This document shows positions 1 to 12,039 of a stretch of 64,000 bases of DNA, piece after piece. The notes below the pieces were generated by a model. That model did no database searches. It saw nothing but the letters and a program-made list of their open reading frames with translations, and was not told the origin of the DNA. Within the stretch, counting starts at the first letter, position 1. Each line of letters opens with the position of its first letter. A program made the translations under genes and the position numbers. This stretch comes from Sorex araneus (lineage: Eukaryota; Chordata; Mammalia; Eulipotyphla; Soricidae). The stretch is taken from positions 9,922,966-9,986,965 of the forward strand of contig NC_073302.1 in the NCBI RefSeq assembly GCF_027595985.1, read 5' to 3'.

Positions 1-541
1 AGAAGTGTGGGATGGTATTGTTATCACAAAAGGAAACTCGAATCAAGAGGAGGGTGTGCAACAGAGATCGGAGAGAACAGTAGATCCAGGATGCAGTAAC
101 TAATGAGACACATTTCTCGTGCCTCATAATGGTGGTATAGTGGAGTGGCTGACAGATAGCCACATACCTGTCATAGGCCATCACTGCAAGAAGTATGTTG
201 TCAACCGAACCAAACCACATGAAAAAGTACATCTGTGACATGCACCCTGCATAGGGGATGGACTTGTGAATGCTCTGCATGTCCTTCAACATTTTGGGCA
301 CAGTGACAGATGAGAAGGACACGTCAGTGAGAGCCAAGTGGCTGAGGAAGAAGTACATGGGGGTGTGGAGACGAGAGTCCATCCGGATGAGCAGGATGAT
401 GAGCAGGTTCCCCAGCACCGTGGCCATGTACATGACTAGGAATAAGGTGAAGAACAAATCCTGATGTTCTGTAGGTATGGGGAGTCCTAGTAGCAGAAAT
501 TCAGACACAGTGGTCTTATTATCTCTTTTCATGCTGCTCAT
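1..541 (-). CDS. Olfactory receptor, MSS type, 5' part (cut by window edge)
   Basis: Seven-transmembrane odorant receptor of the rhodopsin-like GPCR class, expected in the cilia of olfactory neurons. The minus frame is open from the ATG at 541 to the window edge (180 codons), with no stop or frameshift. Visible hallmarks are the N-terminal sequon NKT at residue 8, GN in TM1, [13 protein letters not shown] entering TM2, the TM3 cysteine and [10 protein letters not shown] at the end of TM3. Extracellular loop 2 begins with CDNNTIPHF. The start was chosen because a strong splice acceptor (tttcattcccag on the sense strand, its AG at 549-550) lies 7 bases upstream, as in all paralogues here. The TM5-TM7 half lies outside the window, so integrity of the whole gene is unknown. 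Closest relative in the window is the receptor at 8275-9237. Confidence 0.9.
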   Translation of the reverse strand, partial: MSSMKRDNKTTVSEFLLLGLPIPTEHQDLFFTLFLVMYMATVLGNLLIILLIRMDSRLHTPMYFFLSHLALTDVSFSSVTVPKMLKDMQSIHKSIPYAGCMSQMYFFMWFGSVDNILLAVMAYDRYVAICQPLHYTTIMRHEKCVSLVTASWIYCSLRSLLHTLLLIRVSFCDNNTIPHF

Positions 542-717
542 GTTTCTCCTGGGAATGAAATAAAGAGAGAAAAGTCTGTAACTTTCATAGCAATAACCTT
601 AAAATAAAGCCATTTTATATTAAACTGTTACATTGAAACAAGTCTCCTGTCTATTTCTCAAAATACCAGATGCATACACCATAGTCTGTACCGTTCAGAT
701 GCCAATGATATATCTCT

Positions 718-951
718 CACTATGACTAACAGACAGCAGAGTGGGTAGGGCATCATTAGCCCTCCATGCAGCCAACCCAAGTTCAATTTCTACATCCATC
801 TCAGAGAGCCCAGTAAGCTACTGGGAGTATCTCACCTACACAATACTCGATATGCCAAATGCAGTAACAAAATTTCTCACAATGAAAACGTTACTGGTGC
901 CTGCTTGAGTAAATCCTTGAGCAACTGGATGGCAAGGACATGACAGTGACA
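718..951 (+). mobile_element. Long shrew SINE (tRNA head, RTE-like tail), old copy
   Basis: Diverged long-type SINE. A tRNA-like head is followed by a body ending in cagtaac and a tail of the gttactggtgcc...gagcaac...gacagtgac type. It sits inside the intron of the flanking receptor. The same insertion recurs at 9418-9645 and, in the other orientation, at 30781-31008, so it predates the split of these three OR units. Confidence 0.75.
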
Positions 952-954
952 AAT

Positions 955-1090
955 TAAGATATGGAGATCCAGAGAGGTAGCACGTGTGTCACACTGATGT
1001 TCAATCCCCAGGACCCCAATGGCTCTCTGAACACTGCTAGGAGAAAGCCCGGGTACGGCAGGAGTTGCCACAGAACAAAACAAAGCAAAA
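955..1090 (+). mobile_element. Older short-SINE-like fragment
   Basis: Contains a degraded tRNA-like B box (gttcaatcccc) and a body with ctgaacactgctaggag...agcccggg, related to the short shrew SINE. Counterparts lie at 9646-9790, 30645-30775 (minus) and 63385-63500 (minus), so this fragment is ancestral to all four MSS-type units. Confidence 0.5.
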
Positions 1091-1740
1091 TACCAGAACA
1101 GGAGATAATTTTCATCATTTACCACTAAAATAATGTGAAACTATGTTGGGATAGAATAACTACCATGAAAATTGTTGGATCCTCACTGGTCAGAGATATC
1201 CAGATAGTATTTTCTTCACCAAAAGTGACAATCAACATTAACAATAGTGGCAGATATTTATCTTTTATAGACACTATGCACACATCATTCCAAGGGATTT
1301 ATAACACTGTGTCACTGTCATACTGTTGCTCATCGATTTGCTCGAGTGGACACCAGTAACATCTGCATTGTGAGACTTGTTGTTACTGTTTGGGGCATAT
1401 TTTATATGCAATTTCATTTATAAAACCTCAGCACAGCACAAAGAAGCAGCATTTAATCCATTTTAATAACTCAGAACAATAGATTTGTTATCTCAATGTG
1501 CAAAGTTACATCATTCATAAGTAAAATAGGTGAAAATATATCTTTAAGGGATAATCCATCACCTAACCACTGTATATAATTCTTCCTGTTATCATAAAAA
1601 GACATACATTGTAATATCACTTCACATCTAAAGAAATTACACTTATAGATAATTTAATCCCCATTGTTTTAAACACTTCAATTTCAAATAAATATGTATT
1701 TGGTGCTGTATGATATATACGGCAACTTAAATGGTATATA
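1091..1740. other. Intronic DNA of the MSS receptor unit, no gene
   Basis: AT-rich sequence colinear with 9790-10420 and, inverted, with about 29990-30640 and 62700-63380. I see no coding potential; short open frames are not conserved between copies. Confidence 0.7.
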
Positions 1741-1756
1741 TAGCAGCATCATTTTA

Positions 1757-1939
1757 TTTTATTTTATTTTTTTTTCTTTTTGGGTCACACCCGGCGATGC
1801 ACAGGGGTCACTCCTGGCTCATGCACTCAGGAATCACCCCTGGCGGTGCTCAGGGGACCATATGGGATGCTGGGATTCGAACCCGGGTCGGCCGCGTGCA
1901 AGGCAAACGCCCTACCCGCTGTGCTACCACTCCAGCCCC
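1757..1939 (-). mobile_element. Short shrew SINE, young copy with target-site duplication
   Basis: On the minus strand this reads tRNA-like head with an intact B box, a body ending gggtgtgacccaaaaag, then an A-rich tail. It is flanked by a perfect 16-bp duplication (tagcagcatcatttta at 1741-1756 and 1940-1955). The paralogous site near 10420 is empty, so this insertion is younger than the duplication that made the two left-hand OR units. Confidence 0.92.
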
Positions 1940-1955
1940 TAGCAGCATCATTTTA

Positions 1956-3545
1956 AAGATATGAATAACCTGGTAATTTAGAAGTAGTGGAAAAAACCTT
2001 TGACCCCAGCTCTCTGATGATAGACTCTAAATTCAATATTCCTTTAGAAGCTCTAAGTTAGAGCTTAGAATTGCCAAACACATACTGCCAAGAATGAACC
2101 ATACTGACCTTTGTATTCAGGTATAGAAGAAGAAGAACAAGTCCAGTAGGAACTGTTATATTCCTTAGGGACACTGGTTATCTTGGTTCATGTCCACCTG
2201 GGATGACAATGACTTGAGCCTTCCATCAAGCTCAGGATGCTCATGGACATGTTCTGTGTATGTCCTGCCTGGAAGAAACTAGAAGAAAATTAGCAGACCG
2301 TTGTGGGAGATTTGATGCAGACAAGACCTCAGAAGACAGTTCAGCACAAGCAGGAAATGTCAGGCCATGTCCAAGATAGTGAGAAGGGCTTGTGTAGGAG
2401 TTTTCTTAAATTCCTGAGCTTTTTAACCTACATTTACTCAGTTATTGGAGAAATTAGAATCTTGATTACAACAAACTTCAATTAGGAAGAGATAATGGTT
2501 ATACTTCATCTTCTTGGAGAAATTATTGTATGTCAGACATGACACTAAATAACTTGTGTACATTTTTCATTTTAAGTTTTATATTGTATTATTGTCCAAT
2601 ATTTACCCTTTATATGTGGAAATTATTTCAGATACAGATATGTAAGTATCAATCTTAAGATAATATCCTAATATTGACTTTTGAGGCACTGGCACAGTAG
2701 GTATTATGTGATAATTTCCTAGAGGTGGAAACACACATGAACATATTTAATCAGTGCAGTAATGTAATCACTATTGACAGTCCACTGAATATGCATTCGT
2801 GAGATTGGTGCTTCTTAGTCATTCACTTACACAACCACTACTTTGACAAAGACATGAGCAAATACAAACAGAATAATAAATGAAATACTCAATAAGTCAA
2901 TATTCAACATCTCACATCACTAAATATTTTGAGTGTTTTGATTATTTTGAGTCTTTTTACCCATGTTGGTAATTGGCAAATTTAGAAAAACTGCCCTCTG
3001 TAGCTGGACACAAATTTGTCTGATCAGACACTTCAGTCTCATATTTAAATATTAGATCTGCATATAGAGGAGAATATGTAAGTTATTGAAGGAGAACAGA
3101 GTAGGTTTTGAGCACACATCTCAAATCACACTCAGAACTTCTCTTCATGTACTTAATGGAAATTTATTTGGCTCCGTGTTTTCTGACCAATGAGACGAAA
3201 TATTCCAGTCATGTATAGCATGCATCTTCCACAGTCTCTACATTCATGTCTCTTCTTATCTCCTATTTTTCTCCATTTCCTTTCTATATAAGGAGATATA
3301 TCATACACATCCAACACAATTTTTGAAGTAACATACAAATATTCACATCACATCAATAGGAATCATCGCACAGATTCACATGCCTATCACACAGCTTTCT
3401 AAACACACAGAGACACATCTTGCTCTCCTAGAATTCAACCTCACTCCTCACTCTTGCCTCAGCACTCATGGGTAGCTCAGGCACCTTCCCATCTAGTTTC
3501 TGAGTCACCACCTTCTATCATAGACATCAGAATAAAAAGAGTAGA
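1956..3545. other. Intronic DNA between 5' exon module and OR exon
   Basis: Colinear with 10437-12035 (same orientation) and with 28390-29990 and 61110-62690 (opposite orientation). This is the putative OR intron. No coding region or further recent repeat is recognisable. Confidence 0.65.
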
Positions 3546-3549
3546 AAGA

Positions 3550-3893
3550 AGCATTCATGAGTCCCTCACCTCCTGAACTTTCTGTTCTGATACCCAGAAC
3601 AATAAGAAGAGCATCACTGTAGATCTTATAGAGAAGAGCAAGCAAATTTCCCTAATTTCCTGGTTAAGAAAAGAAAGTAGCGTAATTGCCTCAGTGCAAA
3701 CAGACCTTGGGGAATAGACTGTGCAGGGATTGGAGAGACTGAGCTGCTTGGGCCACATGAGAGAAAGTCCCAGGTATCAGGTGCATCGGGCTGTTCCCTG
3801 CCTGATCAATTCTAACCAAAGCAGAAATCGCTGAGCTGCTCCAACACCATCTAATGCACAGGAGAGCCAGGGCTTGATGCAGGATCCGCCACT
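3550..3893 (-). promoter_or_regulatory. OR promoter / untranslated 5' exon module
   Basis: One of eight related modules in the window. In sense order it holds an O/E (EBF)-like site attccccaaggtct (3702-3715), a homeodomain-like CAATTA (3683-3688), a TATA-like tataaga (3624-3630) and a candidate splice donor GTGAGG whose exon would end at base 3570. It lies about 3 kb upstream of the receptor starting at 541. OR genes commonly have such an untranslated first exon. The transcription start is inferred, not observed. Confidence 0.55.
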
Positions 3894-3897
3894 CATT

Positions 3898-4600
3898 CAC
3901 TTTTTTTTTTAATTTTATTGAATCACTGTGAGATAGATACAAGCTTTCATGTTTGGGTTATAATCTCACAATGATCAAACACCCATCCCTCCACCAGTGC
4001 ACATTCCCCACCACCAACATCCCGGGTATATTCCCCCTTTCCCACCTGCCTCTATGGCAGACAATATTCCCCATACTCTCTTTCTCTACTTTTTGGCGTT
4101 ATAGCTTGCAACACAGACACTGAGAGGTCATCATATTTGGTCCATTATCTACTTTTGGCATGCATCTCCCATCCTAACTGGTTCCTCCAGCCATCATTTT
4201 CTTTGTGATCCCTTCTCTATTCCATCTGCCTTATCCCCTCCACTCATGAAGCAGTCTTCCAGCTATGGAGCAATCCCCCTGGCTCTTGTAACTACTGTCC
4301 TTGTTTGTCAGCCTCGTGTGGCATTATTTTATACTCCACAAATGAGTGCAGTCCCTCTATGTCTGTCCCTCTCTTTCTGACTCATTTCACTTAGCATCAT
4401 ATCCTCCATGTTTATCCTTTTATAAGAAAATTTCATGACTTCATCTCACCTAACAGCTGCATAGTTTTCCACTGTGTAGATGTACCAAAGTTTCTCTAAC
4501 CAGTCATCTGGTTTAAGGGACTCGGTTTGTTTCCATATTTTGGCTGTTGTGAATCGTGCTGCAATGAATATATAGGTACAGATATCATTTCTGATGGTAA
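3898..4600 (-). mobile_element. L1 3' end, truncated
   Basis: Antisense L1: a poly(T) run (poly(A) tail on the minus strand), then ttttattgaatcactgtgag and the 3' UTR, running into the ORF2 C-terminus. It begins at the same point of the OR unit as the longer L1 at 12372-14960, so both descend from one insertion. Here the element stops abruptly near 4600, where a foreign OR 3' flank begins. Confidence 0.85.
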
Positions 4601-4872
4601 TGTATTGTATTATTTGTGCCTCCAAATAACATCCTCCAAATAACATCGTCACGTTCCTCTAGTCAGTCACTTTGCTTGGAAAGTCTACTCTGTTTCTTAG
4701 CTATCTGGGTATCTAAGGACCCCAAAGGACCCAGCCCCAGGAGCTCACGGCTACTCTCCACACGCTCACGTGGAGCCTCACCCATGAGTGAATCTATTGC
4801 TGGAAATCTCATACTTTACACCACTAATATTCCAACACTCGCACACCACAATTTATGAGATTTAAAGTTGAA
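4599..4872 (-). pseudogene. Orphan 3' flank of a lost MSS-type OR unit
   Basis: This stretch is the reverse complement of about 32640-32885, the DNA a few hundred bases downstream of the receptor at 31375-32337. Shared landmarks are the doubled cctccaaataacat motif, the ggacccagccccagg segment and gtgaatctattgctgg versus its partner. The homology ends at about 4872, before any receptor coding sequence, so only the tail of a former OR unit remains. Confidence 0.65.
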
Positions 4873-5340
4873 CGTAACCAATCTTAGGGGAATATATATT
4901 ATATATGTTATATATGTTACATATAATATATGTATGCAGACAAGGCTTAACCTTTAACAAAATGTTAGTTATCTCTTATAGAAGGGGTTAATGGCTTCTG
5001 GGTGAAATACAACAGTCTCTACATATCTTCCTCTAAGAAAACCTTTTTGGATTATTTCTTTAGCGGATTATTCATAACAATACAAAATGAATTATTTTAG
5101 TTCTGCTTTGGGGGCAGAGGTTGGGGATCTAAATGGAAACATCCAAAATATGGTGTTGGAAAGGTGTAATGCTGGTTGAATTGGTGTTCGATATTAAATG
5201 TAATCAAATATTGTGAACTACTTTATAAAAATAAAATTAAATTAAAATAACAAAAGTCTTTCTTATTTTCCAGTATGTGAATTCGAAGAAAGTGATTCCA
5301 AGTGTTCATGGGGTCTATCATTCTTCATTTCACTGCCTTA
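4873..5340. other. AT-rich intergenic stretch with TATAT-type simple repeat
   Basis: Includes an atatat/gttatat low-complexity run at 4890-4935. No gene recognised. Confidence 0.5.
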
Positions 5341-5344
5341 AGAG

Positions 5345-5990
5345 GCAGTTGTAAGCAATGTTTTTTTAATTCAGTTAATTTTTATTGATTTTAAAATAAG
5401 TAAAAACGTGTTAAGACTTTTTTTAAACCATGAGTTGTTTTGATGTATGTTATTTAAGATTTTACAGTCAGCCTTAAACATTTATATCTAGTTTAATTTT
5501 ATTGTAGTCAGAGAGCAAACTCTGTGTTGTTTATAATATTTTAAACATGGGTGGTTTTCTGACATTGGATGTAAAATAGCTTATGGAATATTTATTCTGA
5601 ATATGATAAAAATATGTTCCCTGATCTTTTTGGGTTAGTGTTTAATAAACATAATTTGTTCCATCCAATTGATTCATTTTACTATTTTGATGTTTAGCTA
5701 CACCTGTATGTTTTATTTTTCTGATTGCCCACTCAGTTATTGATGGTAGAGTGTTAAAATCTTTAATCAAACTGAGTTTTTGTCTACTTATCACCTTTAT
5801 GTTACATTTTGATAGTCTGAGTTATGTGTATACACATTTATTCCATTTTCAAAATAATTCTTCCTTTTTATAGTATGTATCTCTAAGTATTTTTATCTTC
5901 CTGTTAAGCCAACTTTGCCTGAAATTTAAGCCACTCTAGTTTCTTGGTAAGTGTTTATGAGGGATATCTTTTCTTCATTTCTTTACTATT
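5345..5990 (-). mobile_element. Probable ancient L1 remnant, heavily decayed
   Basis: T-rich sequence with patches (gtcagagagcaaactctgtg, gttaaaatcttt, tttgcctgaaatttaagcca) that resemble antisense coding parts of old mammalian L1s as I remember them. No readable frame survives. A repeat-library search would be decisive. Confidence 0.4.
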
Positions 5991-6371
5991 GTTTTATGGC
6001 AAAATATGTATAACATTTAACAACAGAACCACTTTAATGTAATTTTTGTTTGGCTTGAAGCGTGCTGACATTGTTTTGCAATGATTACCAAAGATTACTG
6101 AACTTTTTTATCATCCAGTGTTGATGTTTTGCATCATTTCAACAGTGATTTCTACTTTCTGCTTCCCTCTCACCTGGGAAATATTATGGCATTTTGTTTG
6201 TAAAGATGACACATAGAAGTGACATCAGTAATATTTGTGTTTTTGTGCTTGGCATATCTCACCTATTGTGTTATATTCAAGGTTTATCAACATTTTACAC
6301 AGAAAAAAATTTGTGGAAAAATGGTTATTCTCTTTAAATGTGAGGGATTCGTGTATATATAAATATATATA

Positions 6372-6620
6372 ATAGCACTGTAGCACTATAGCACTGTCTT
6401 CCCGTTGTATATCGATTTGCCCACTGAGTGGGCACCAATAACGACTCCATTTTCAGACTTGTTGTTACTATTTCAGGCATATCAAGTACACTATGGGTAG
6501 CCTGCCAGGCTCTGCCATGCGGGCAGGATAGTCTCGGTATCTTGCCAGCTCCGAAGAGGGTCAGAGTAATTGAACGTGGATTGGCTGCGTGCAAGGTAAA
6601 TGCCCTACCTGTTCTGCTAA
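6372..6620 (-). mobile_element. Long shrew SINE
   Basis: On the plus strand it reads cgatttgcccactgagtggg, ggcatatcaa, ctgccaggctctgccatgcg, and ends in the reversed tRNA-like head (tgcgtgcaaggtaaatgccc). The longest spurious open frames of this region come from this SINE and the next one. Confidence 0.8.
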
Positions 6621-6717
6621 GGAAAAGGAATGGGAAATATGTGCCCACTGAAAATGAAGTAATTGACAATTGCCCTATATATGTGATAAAAAAAAGAAAA
6701 ACAAAAAAATCAGTTAC

Positions 6718-6898
6718 GGGCCCCAGAGAGATAATAATATGGTTTGGGCACGTATTTTTCAGGCAGCTGACCCAGGTTCCATTCCTGGGACCTATTCTGG
6801 TTCTCCAAGTTGACGAGGATACATCTCTGAGTGCAGAGCCAGGAGTAAGCCCTGGACAACCCTGGGTGTAGCCCCCCAAAAGTCACCTAAAAAACAAA
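6718..6898 (+). mobile_element. Short shrew SINE, diverged
   Basis: Recognisable by ggttccattcctggga, gagtgcagagccaggagtaa and the terminal gggtgtagccccccaaaag before an A-rich tail. The head is decayed. Confidence 0.7.
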
Positions 6899-6899
6899 A

Positions 6900-7448
6900 G
6901 AATCAGATAAACTGTGAATAAATGAGGGAAAAAATTGAGTGGAGAGGAAATAACACAGTAGAAAACATAAGAACCTCTCATAGAATAATTTCATTTATTT
7001 AGTATATACAGATGAATCATATAAACATATGGCACTTATTTGTATTTACTTATAGACATGTATATATGTAACTATAACTAATAGCTGAGAATATATGACT
7101 CGTGTATGTTATTTCTCATATGCAAAAAAATCATATGTTTATAATAAACATAGTCACCAAACCATGTAATTACATAAACATACACAAACATGACACCATA
7201 ACCTTTCCAGTAAGATAGTCATAGTTTTTTGCAGTTCCTCTGACCTCCGTCTTCAAGCTATTGTACAAAAACATTCATTTAGTGCATAAATTTGAAATGT
7301 AGAGTGTTGAATTTTTCTAAATGTAACTTTCTAAATCATACCTCACGAATGAAGATGTAAAATATACTAAAATTCCCAAATAAATAATTATTAGAAGCAA
7401 AGGATATATTGAATAGAGAGTATATTTTCAAAACCTGTATAATTTAAA
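6900..7448. other. AT-rich intergenic stretch
   Basis: No gene and no confident repeat seen. Confidence 0.5.
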
Positions 7449-7636
7449 GGGTCTGGAACAATAGTACAGCAGGTAGAGTGTTTGCCTTGCATTTGGTCAA
7501 ACTGGGTTCAATCCCTGTCATCCCATATGGTTTCCCAAGCATCATCATCAGGAGTAATTGCTGAGTGCAGAGCTAGAGTAACCCCTAAGCACTGCTGAGT
7601 GAGACCCCAAATGTAAAATGAATAAATAAATAAACA
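7449..7636 (+). mobile_element. Short shrew SINE
   Basis: Complete layout: tRNA-like head with B box gggttcaatccc, body cccatatggt...gagtgcagagctagagtaac, end gagtgagaccccaaatg and an (aaat)n tail. Confidence 0.85.
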
Positions 7637-7689
7637 AGTTGTATCATTATATATTATTGAATGCAAGTAAATTTATGTGAACCCAAAAT

Positions 7690-8274
7690 TTTTAGAAAGT
7701 CTACCACAACCAGTGCTGGGAGTGACCCCAGGGGCACTCTGCAATTTTTGGTTAGAGTTGAGCTTAACATTTAAATGAATGGGTCTGACAATTCTGAGCT
7801 GCTCTGCCCCAAGATGAACCTATACTTGTAAGGAAATGAAGTTAGAACTCACTAAAAAGTTACTACTAGGGATGACAGAATTGAAAATATGACAAATCTG
7901 ACTTATGTAAGCAGTAAGTTTTTCTGACACCTTCTTTCTTTGATGCTAAGAATGTGAAGAAATTAAAGCTGGTCTCACATGAAGCTGTGGAAAAAGAGAA
8001 ACTTATTTTTCATTCCTGCCAGTTATCATCTTTACCACTATCCCATTCCTCAACTCAACAAGCTGATATATGACACCATGAATTCTATCCATTGGTATGA
8101 AAATCCCCAGTCCGTGAAATCTGATGGATTAATGAAATCTCTCTGAGGAATATCAGCAGAATGTGACACGAGAATCCCAACCACTCTGATATTGGGTGAA
8201 GACAGTTTCATCAGAATACTAAGAGCTGAAATAATAGCTTTCATGTTCATCTGACTATATATTTGAAAACGCAT
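7690..8274. other. 3' flank of OR 8275-9237
   Basis: Related to the 3' flanks at 32338-32600 and, weakly, 15430-15640. No gene. OR 3' UTRs usually extend into such DNA; no polyadenylation site could be fixed. Confidence 0.5.
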
Positions 8275-9237
8275 TCATATTAAGTTATTTGAGCTACATG
8301 ACTTCATTCTGTTAACAAATAATTTTAGGGCCTGTTTTATATCTCTGTTTCTCAGACTGTAGATGAAAGGATTCAGCATGGGGGTGACTATCATATACAT
8401 CACAGAAGCAGCTATTTCTTTAGCACTGGACACGGATGGCGAGGAGAAAACGTATACTTCTGTAATGGTTCCATAGAATAAAGACACAACAAGGAGATGG
8501 GAACCACAGGTAGAAAGGACTTTGAAGAATCTCTTCGCAGAAGGATCCTTCATAACAGTGGCCCATATGCGAATATATGAGCAAACAATAGTGATAAAAG
8601 GCAGGAAAACAAATGTTCCAACATCAATGAAGAGAAACCATTCATTGAGTGAGACATCTGAACAGCTCATCTTCAGGAGAACAGTGAGTTCACAGAAGAA
8701 GTGGGGGATGGTAATGTTATCACAAAAGGACACTCGAATCAAGAGGAGGGTGTGCAACAGAGAGCGGAGAGAACAGAAGACCCAGGATGCAGAAACTAAT
8801 GAGACACATTTCTCTTGCCTCAGGATGGTGGCATAGTGGAGTGGCTGACAGATGGCCACATACCTGTCATAGGCCATCAATGCAAGAAGTATGTTGTCAA
8901 CTGAACCAAACCACATGAAAAAATACATCTGTGACATGCACCCTGCATAGGGGATGGACTTGTGAATGCTCTGCATGTCCTTCAACATTTTGGGCACAGT
9001 GACAGATGAGAAGGACACGTCAGTGATTGCCAAGTGGCTGAGGAAGAAGTACATGGGGGTGTGGAGACGAGAGTCCATCCGGATGAGCAGGATGATGAGC
9101 AGGTTCCCCAGCACCGTGGCCAGGTACATGACCAGGAATAATGTGAAGAACAAACCCTGATGTTCTGGAGGTATGGGGAGTCCCAGAAGCAAAAATTCAG
9201 ACACAGTGGTCTTATTATCTCTTTGTATGCTGCTCAT
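8275..9237 (-). CDS. Olfactory receptor, MSS type, intact
   Basis: Complete single-exon odorant receptor of 320 residues, a normal length for the family. Features: N-terminal sequon NKT (residue 8), TM1 GN at 44-45, [13 protein letters not shown] at 58-70, TM3 cysteine C100, [10 protein letters not shown] at 121-130 (G-protein contact), loop-2 cysteines at 172, 182 and 192, KVLSTCGSHL entering TM6, [12 protein letters not shown] in TM7 and a short basic tail. Loop 2 has an extra sequon (NIT at 174). A splice acceptor (sense cattcccag, AG at 9245-9246) lies 7 bases before the ATG and fixes the start. A matching promoter module lies at 12040-12365. By sequence it is closest to mammalian OR1J-type receptors; the subfamily is from memory and tentative. 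Confidence 0.95.
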   Translation of the reverse strand: MSSIQRDNKTTVSEFLLLGLPIPPEHQGLFFTLFLVMYLATVLGNLLIILLIRMDSRLHTPMYFFLSHLAITDVSFSSVTVPKMLKDMQSIHKSIPYAGCMSQMYFFMWFGSVDNILLALMAYDRYVAICQPLHYATILRQEKCVSLVSASWVFCSLRSLLHTLLLIRVSFCDNITIPHFFCELTVLLKMSCSDVSLNEWFLFIDVGTFVFLPFITIVCSYIRIWATVMKDPSAKRFFKVLSTCGSHLLVVSLFYGTITEVYVFSSPSVSSAKEIAASVMYMIVTPMLNPFIYSLRNRDIKQALKLFVNRMKSCSSNNLI

Positions 9238-9417
9238 GTTTCTTCTGGGAATGAAATAAAGAGAGAAAAGTCTGAAAAATTTATAGCCATAACCTTAGAA
9301 TAATGCCATTTTATATGAAAGTGTTACATTGAAACTAGTCTCCTATTTCTCAAAGCAGCAGACGCATACACCATAGTCAGTACCGTTCAGATGCCAATGA
9401 TATACCACTCACTATGA

Positions 9418-9645
9418 CTAACAGATAGCACAGTGTGTAGGCATAAGCCTTGCATGCAGCCAACCCAGGTTCAATTTCTACACCCCTCTCGAGAGCCTGG
9501 CAAACTACCGGGAGTATCTCACCTGCACCATTTTCGATATGCCAAAAACAGTAACAACATTTCTCACAAGGGAGACGTTACTGGTGGCCGCTCGAGCAAA
9601 TCCATGAGCAACTGGATGGCAGGGACATGACAGTGACAATACAAA
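9418..9645 (+). mobile_element. Long shrew SINE (same insertion as 718-951)
   Basis: Colinear with the SINE in the left-hand unit and with 30781-31008. Compared with 31009-31200, the DNA next to its tRNA-like head has lost about 165-190 bases in both minus-strand units. Confidence 0.8.
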
Positions 9646-9790
9646 GATATGGACATCCAGAGAGGTAGTACATGTGGCCTACTAATGTTCAATCTCCAGG
9701 ACCCCGATGGCTCTCTGAACATTGCTAGGAGTAAGCCCGGGCACTGCAGGAGTCTCCATAGAACAAAACAAAGCAAAATACCTGAACAGG
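9646..9790 (+). mobile_element. Older short-SINE-like fragment
   Basis: Counterpart of 955-1090: gttcaatctccagg, ctgaacattgctaggagtaa, agcccgggcactgc. Confidence 0.5.
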
Positions 9791-12035
9791 AGATAATTTT
9801 CATCATTTACCGTTAAAATAATGTGAAACTATGTTGGGTTAGAATAACTACCATGAAAATTGTTGGATCCTCACTGGTCAGAGATATCGAGATAGTATTT
9901 TCTTCACCAAAAGTGACAATCAACATTAATAATAGTGGCAGATATTTATCTTTTATAGACACTATGCACACATCATTCCAAGGGATTTACATCACTGTAT
10001 CACTGTCATAATTTTGCTCATCGATTTGCTCGTGTGAACACCAGTAACATCTCCATTGTGAGACTTGTTACTGTTTTGGGCATATTTTATATATAATTTT
10101 ATTTATTAAACCTCAGCAGAGCACAAAGAAGCAGCATTTAATCCATTTTAATAACTGAGGATAATAGATATATTATTTAAACGTGTAAAGTTACTTCATT
10201 CAAAAACAAAATTGGTCAAAATATATCTTTTAGGGATAATCGATCTCCAACCACTGTTTATAATTCTTTCTGTTATGATGAAAGACATGCTTTGTAATAT
10301 CACACCATATCTAAAGTAATCACATTTATTGATCATAAATTCCCAGTGTTTTAAACCCTTTAATTTCATATAAATATGTATTTGATGCTTTATGATATAT
10401 GGGAACTTAATTGGTATATATGGTAGCATCATTCAAAGATATGAACAACCAGATAGTTTAGACATAGTAGAAAAAAACTTTGACCATAGCTCTCTGATGG
10501 TAGACTCTAAATTCAATATTCCCTTAGGAGCTCTGAGTTAGAGGTTAGAATAGCCAAACACATACTGCCAAGAATGATCCATACTGACCTTTATATTCAG
10601 ATTTAGTTGATGGACAAGTCCACTAGGAACCGTTATATTCCTTAGGGACACTGGCTATTCTGGTTCATGTCCACCTGGGATGACAATGACTTGAGCCTTC
10701 CATCCAGGCCAGGATGCTCATGGACATGTTCTGTGTATCCTCCCTGGAAGAAACTAGAAGAAAATTAGCAGACCATTGTGGGAGATTTGGTGCAGGCAAC
10801 ACCTCAGAAGACAGCTCAGCATGAGCTGGAAATGTCAGGCCATGTCCAAGATTTTAAGAATTGCCTGTGTAGGAGTTTTCTTAAATTCCTGAGATTTTTA
10901 AACTATGTTTACTCAGACATTGGAGAAATTAGAATCATGATTACAACGAACTTCAGTTGGGGAGAGATAATGTTTATACTTGATCTTCTTTGAGAACTTA
11001 TTGTATGTCAGACATGATACTAAATAACTTGTGTGCATTTTTCATTTTAAGTATTGATATTGTATTATTATCAAATATTTACCCTTTATAAGTGAAAATT
11101 ATTTCAGATACAGATATGTAAGTATCAGTCTTCAGATAATATACTAATATTACATGTTGAGGCACTGACACAGTAGGTATTATGTGATACTTTCCTAGAG
11201 GTGGAAACACACATGAACATATTAAATCAGTGCAGTAATGTAATCACTATTGACAGTTCACTGGATATGCATTAGTGAGATCAATGCTTCCTAGTCATTT
11301 ACCTACACCACCACTACTTTGACAAAGACATAAGCAAATACAAACAGAATAATAAATGAAATACTCAATAAGTCAATGTTCAACATCTCACATCACTAAA
11401 TATTTTGAGTTTTTTGATTATTTTGAGTCTTTTTACCCATGCTGGTTATTGGCAAATTTAGAAAACTGCGCTCAGTAGCTGGACACAAATTTGTCTGATC
11501 AGACACTTCAGTCTCATATTTAAATATTAGATCTGCACATAGAGGAGAATATGTAAGTAACTGAAGGAGAACAGAGCAGGTTTTGAGCACACATCCCAAT
11601 TCACACTCAGAACTGCTCTTCATGTACTCAATGGAAATTTATTTGTCTCTGTGTTTCTGATAAATAAGAGAAAATATTCCAATCATGTATAGCATGCATC
11701 TCCCACAGTCTCTACATTCATGTCTCTTCTTATCTCCTATTTTTCTCCATTTCCTTTCTATATAAGCAGATATATCACATATCCAACACAATTTTTGAAG
11801 AAACATACAAATATTTACATCACATCAATAGGAATAAGCACACAGACTCACATGCCTATCACACAGCTTTCTAAACACACAGAGACACATCTTGCTCTCC
11901 TAGAATTGACACCTCACTGGTCACTCTGGCCTCAGCACTGGTGGGTAGCTCAGGCATCTTCTCATTTAATTTCTGAGTCACCACCTTCTATCATAGAAAT
12001 CAGAATAAAAATAGTAGAAAGAAGCATCAATAATC
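9791..12035. other. Putative OR intron, no gene
   Basis: Colinear with 1091-3545 apart from the missing 1757-1939 SINE. Open frames here do not persist in the paralogous copies. Confidence 0.65.
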
Positions 12036-12039
12036 CCAT

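Noticed and set aside
270-464. Repeated plus-strand frame opposite the receptors (also seen opposite the other copies)
   Set aside because: Antisense shadow of the conserved TM1-TM3 coding region; conservation follows from the OR gene.
1870-1939. tRNA-like sequence with a good B box (also in the other SINE heads)
   Set aside because: Part of SINE heads followed by SINE bodies and tails; not a stand-alone tRNA gene.
6334-6879. Overlapping open frames of 181 codons (minus) and 147 codons (plus)
   Set aside because: They run through two SINEs and the DNA between them; the peptides follow the repeat sequence, not a protein family.
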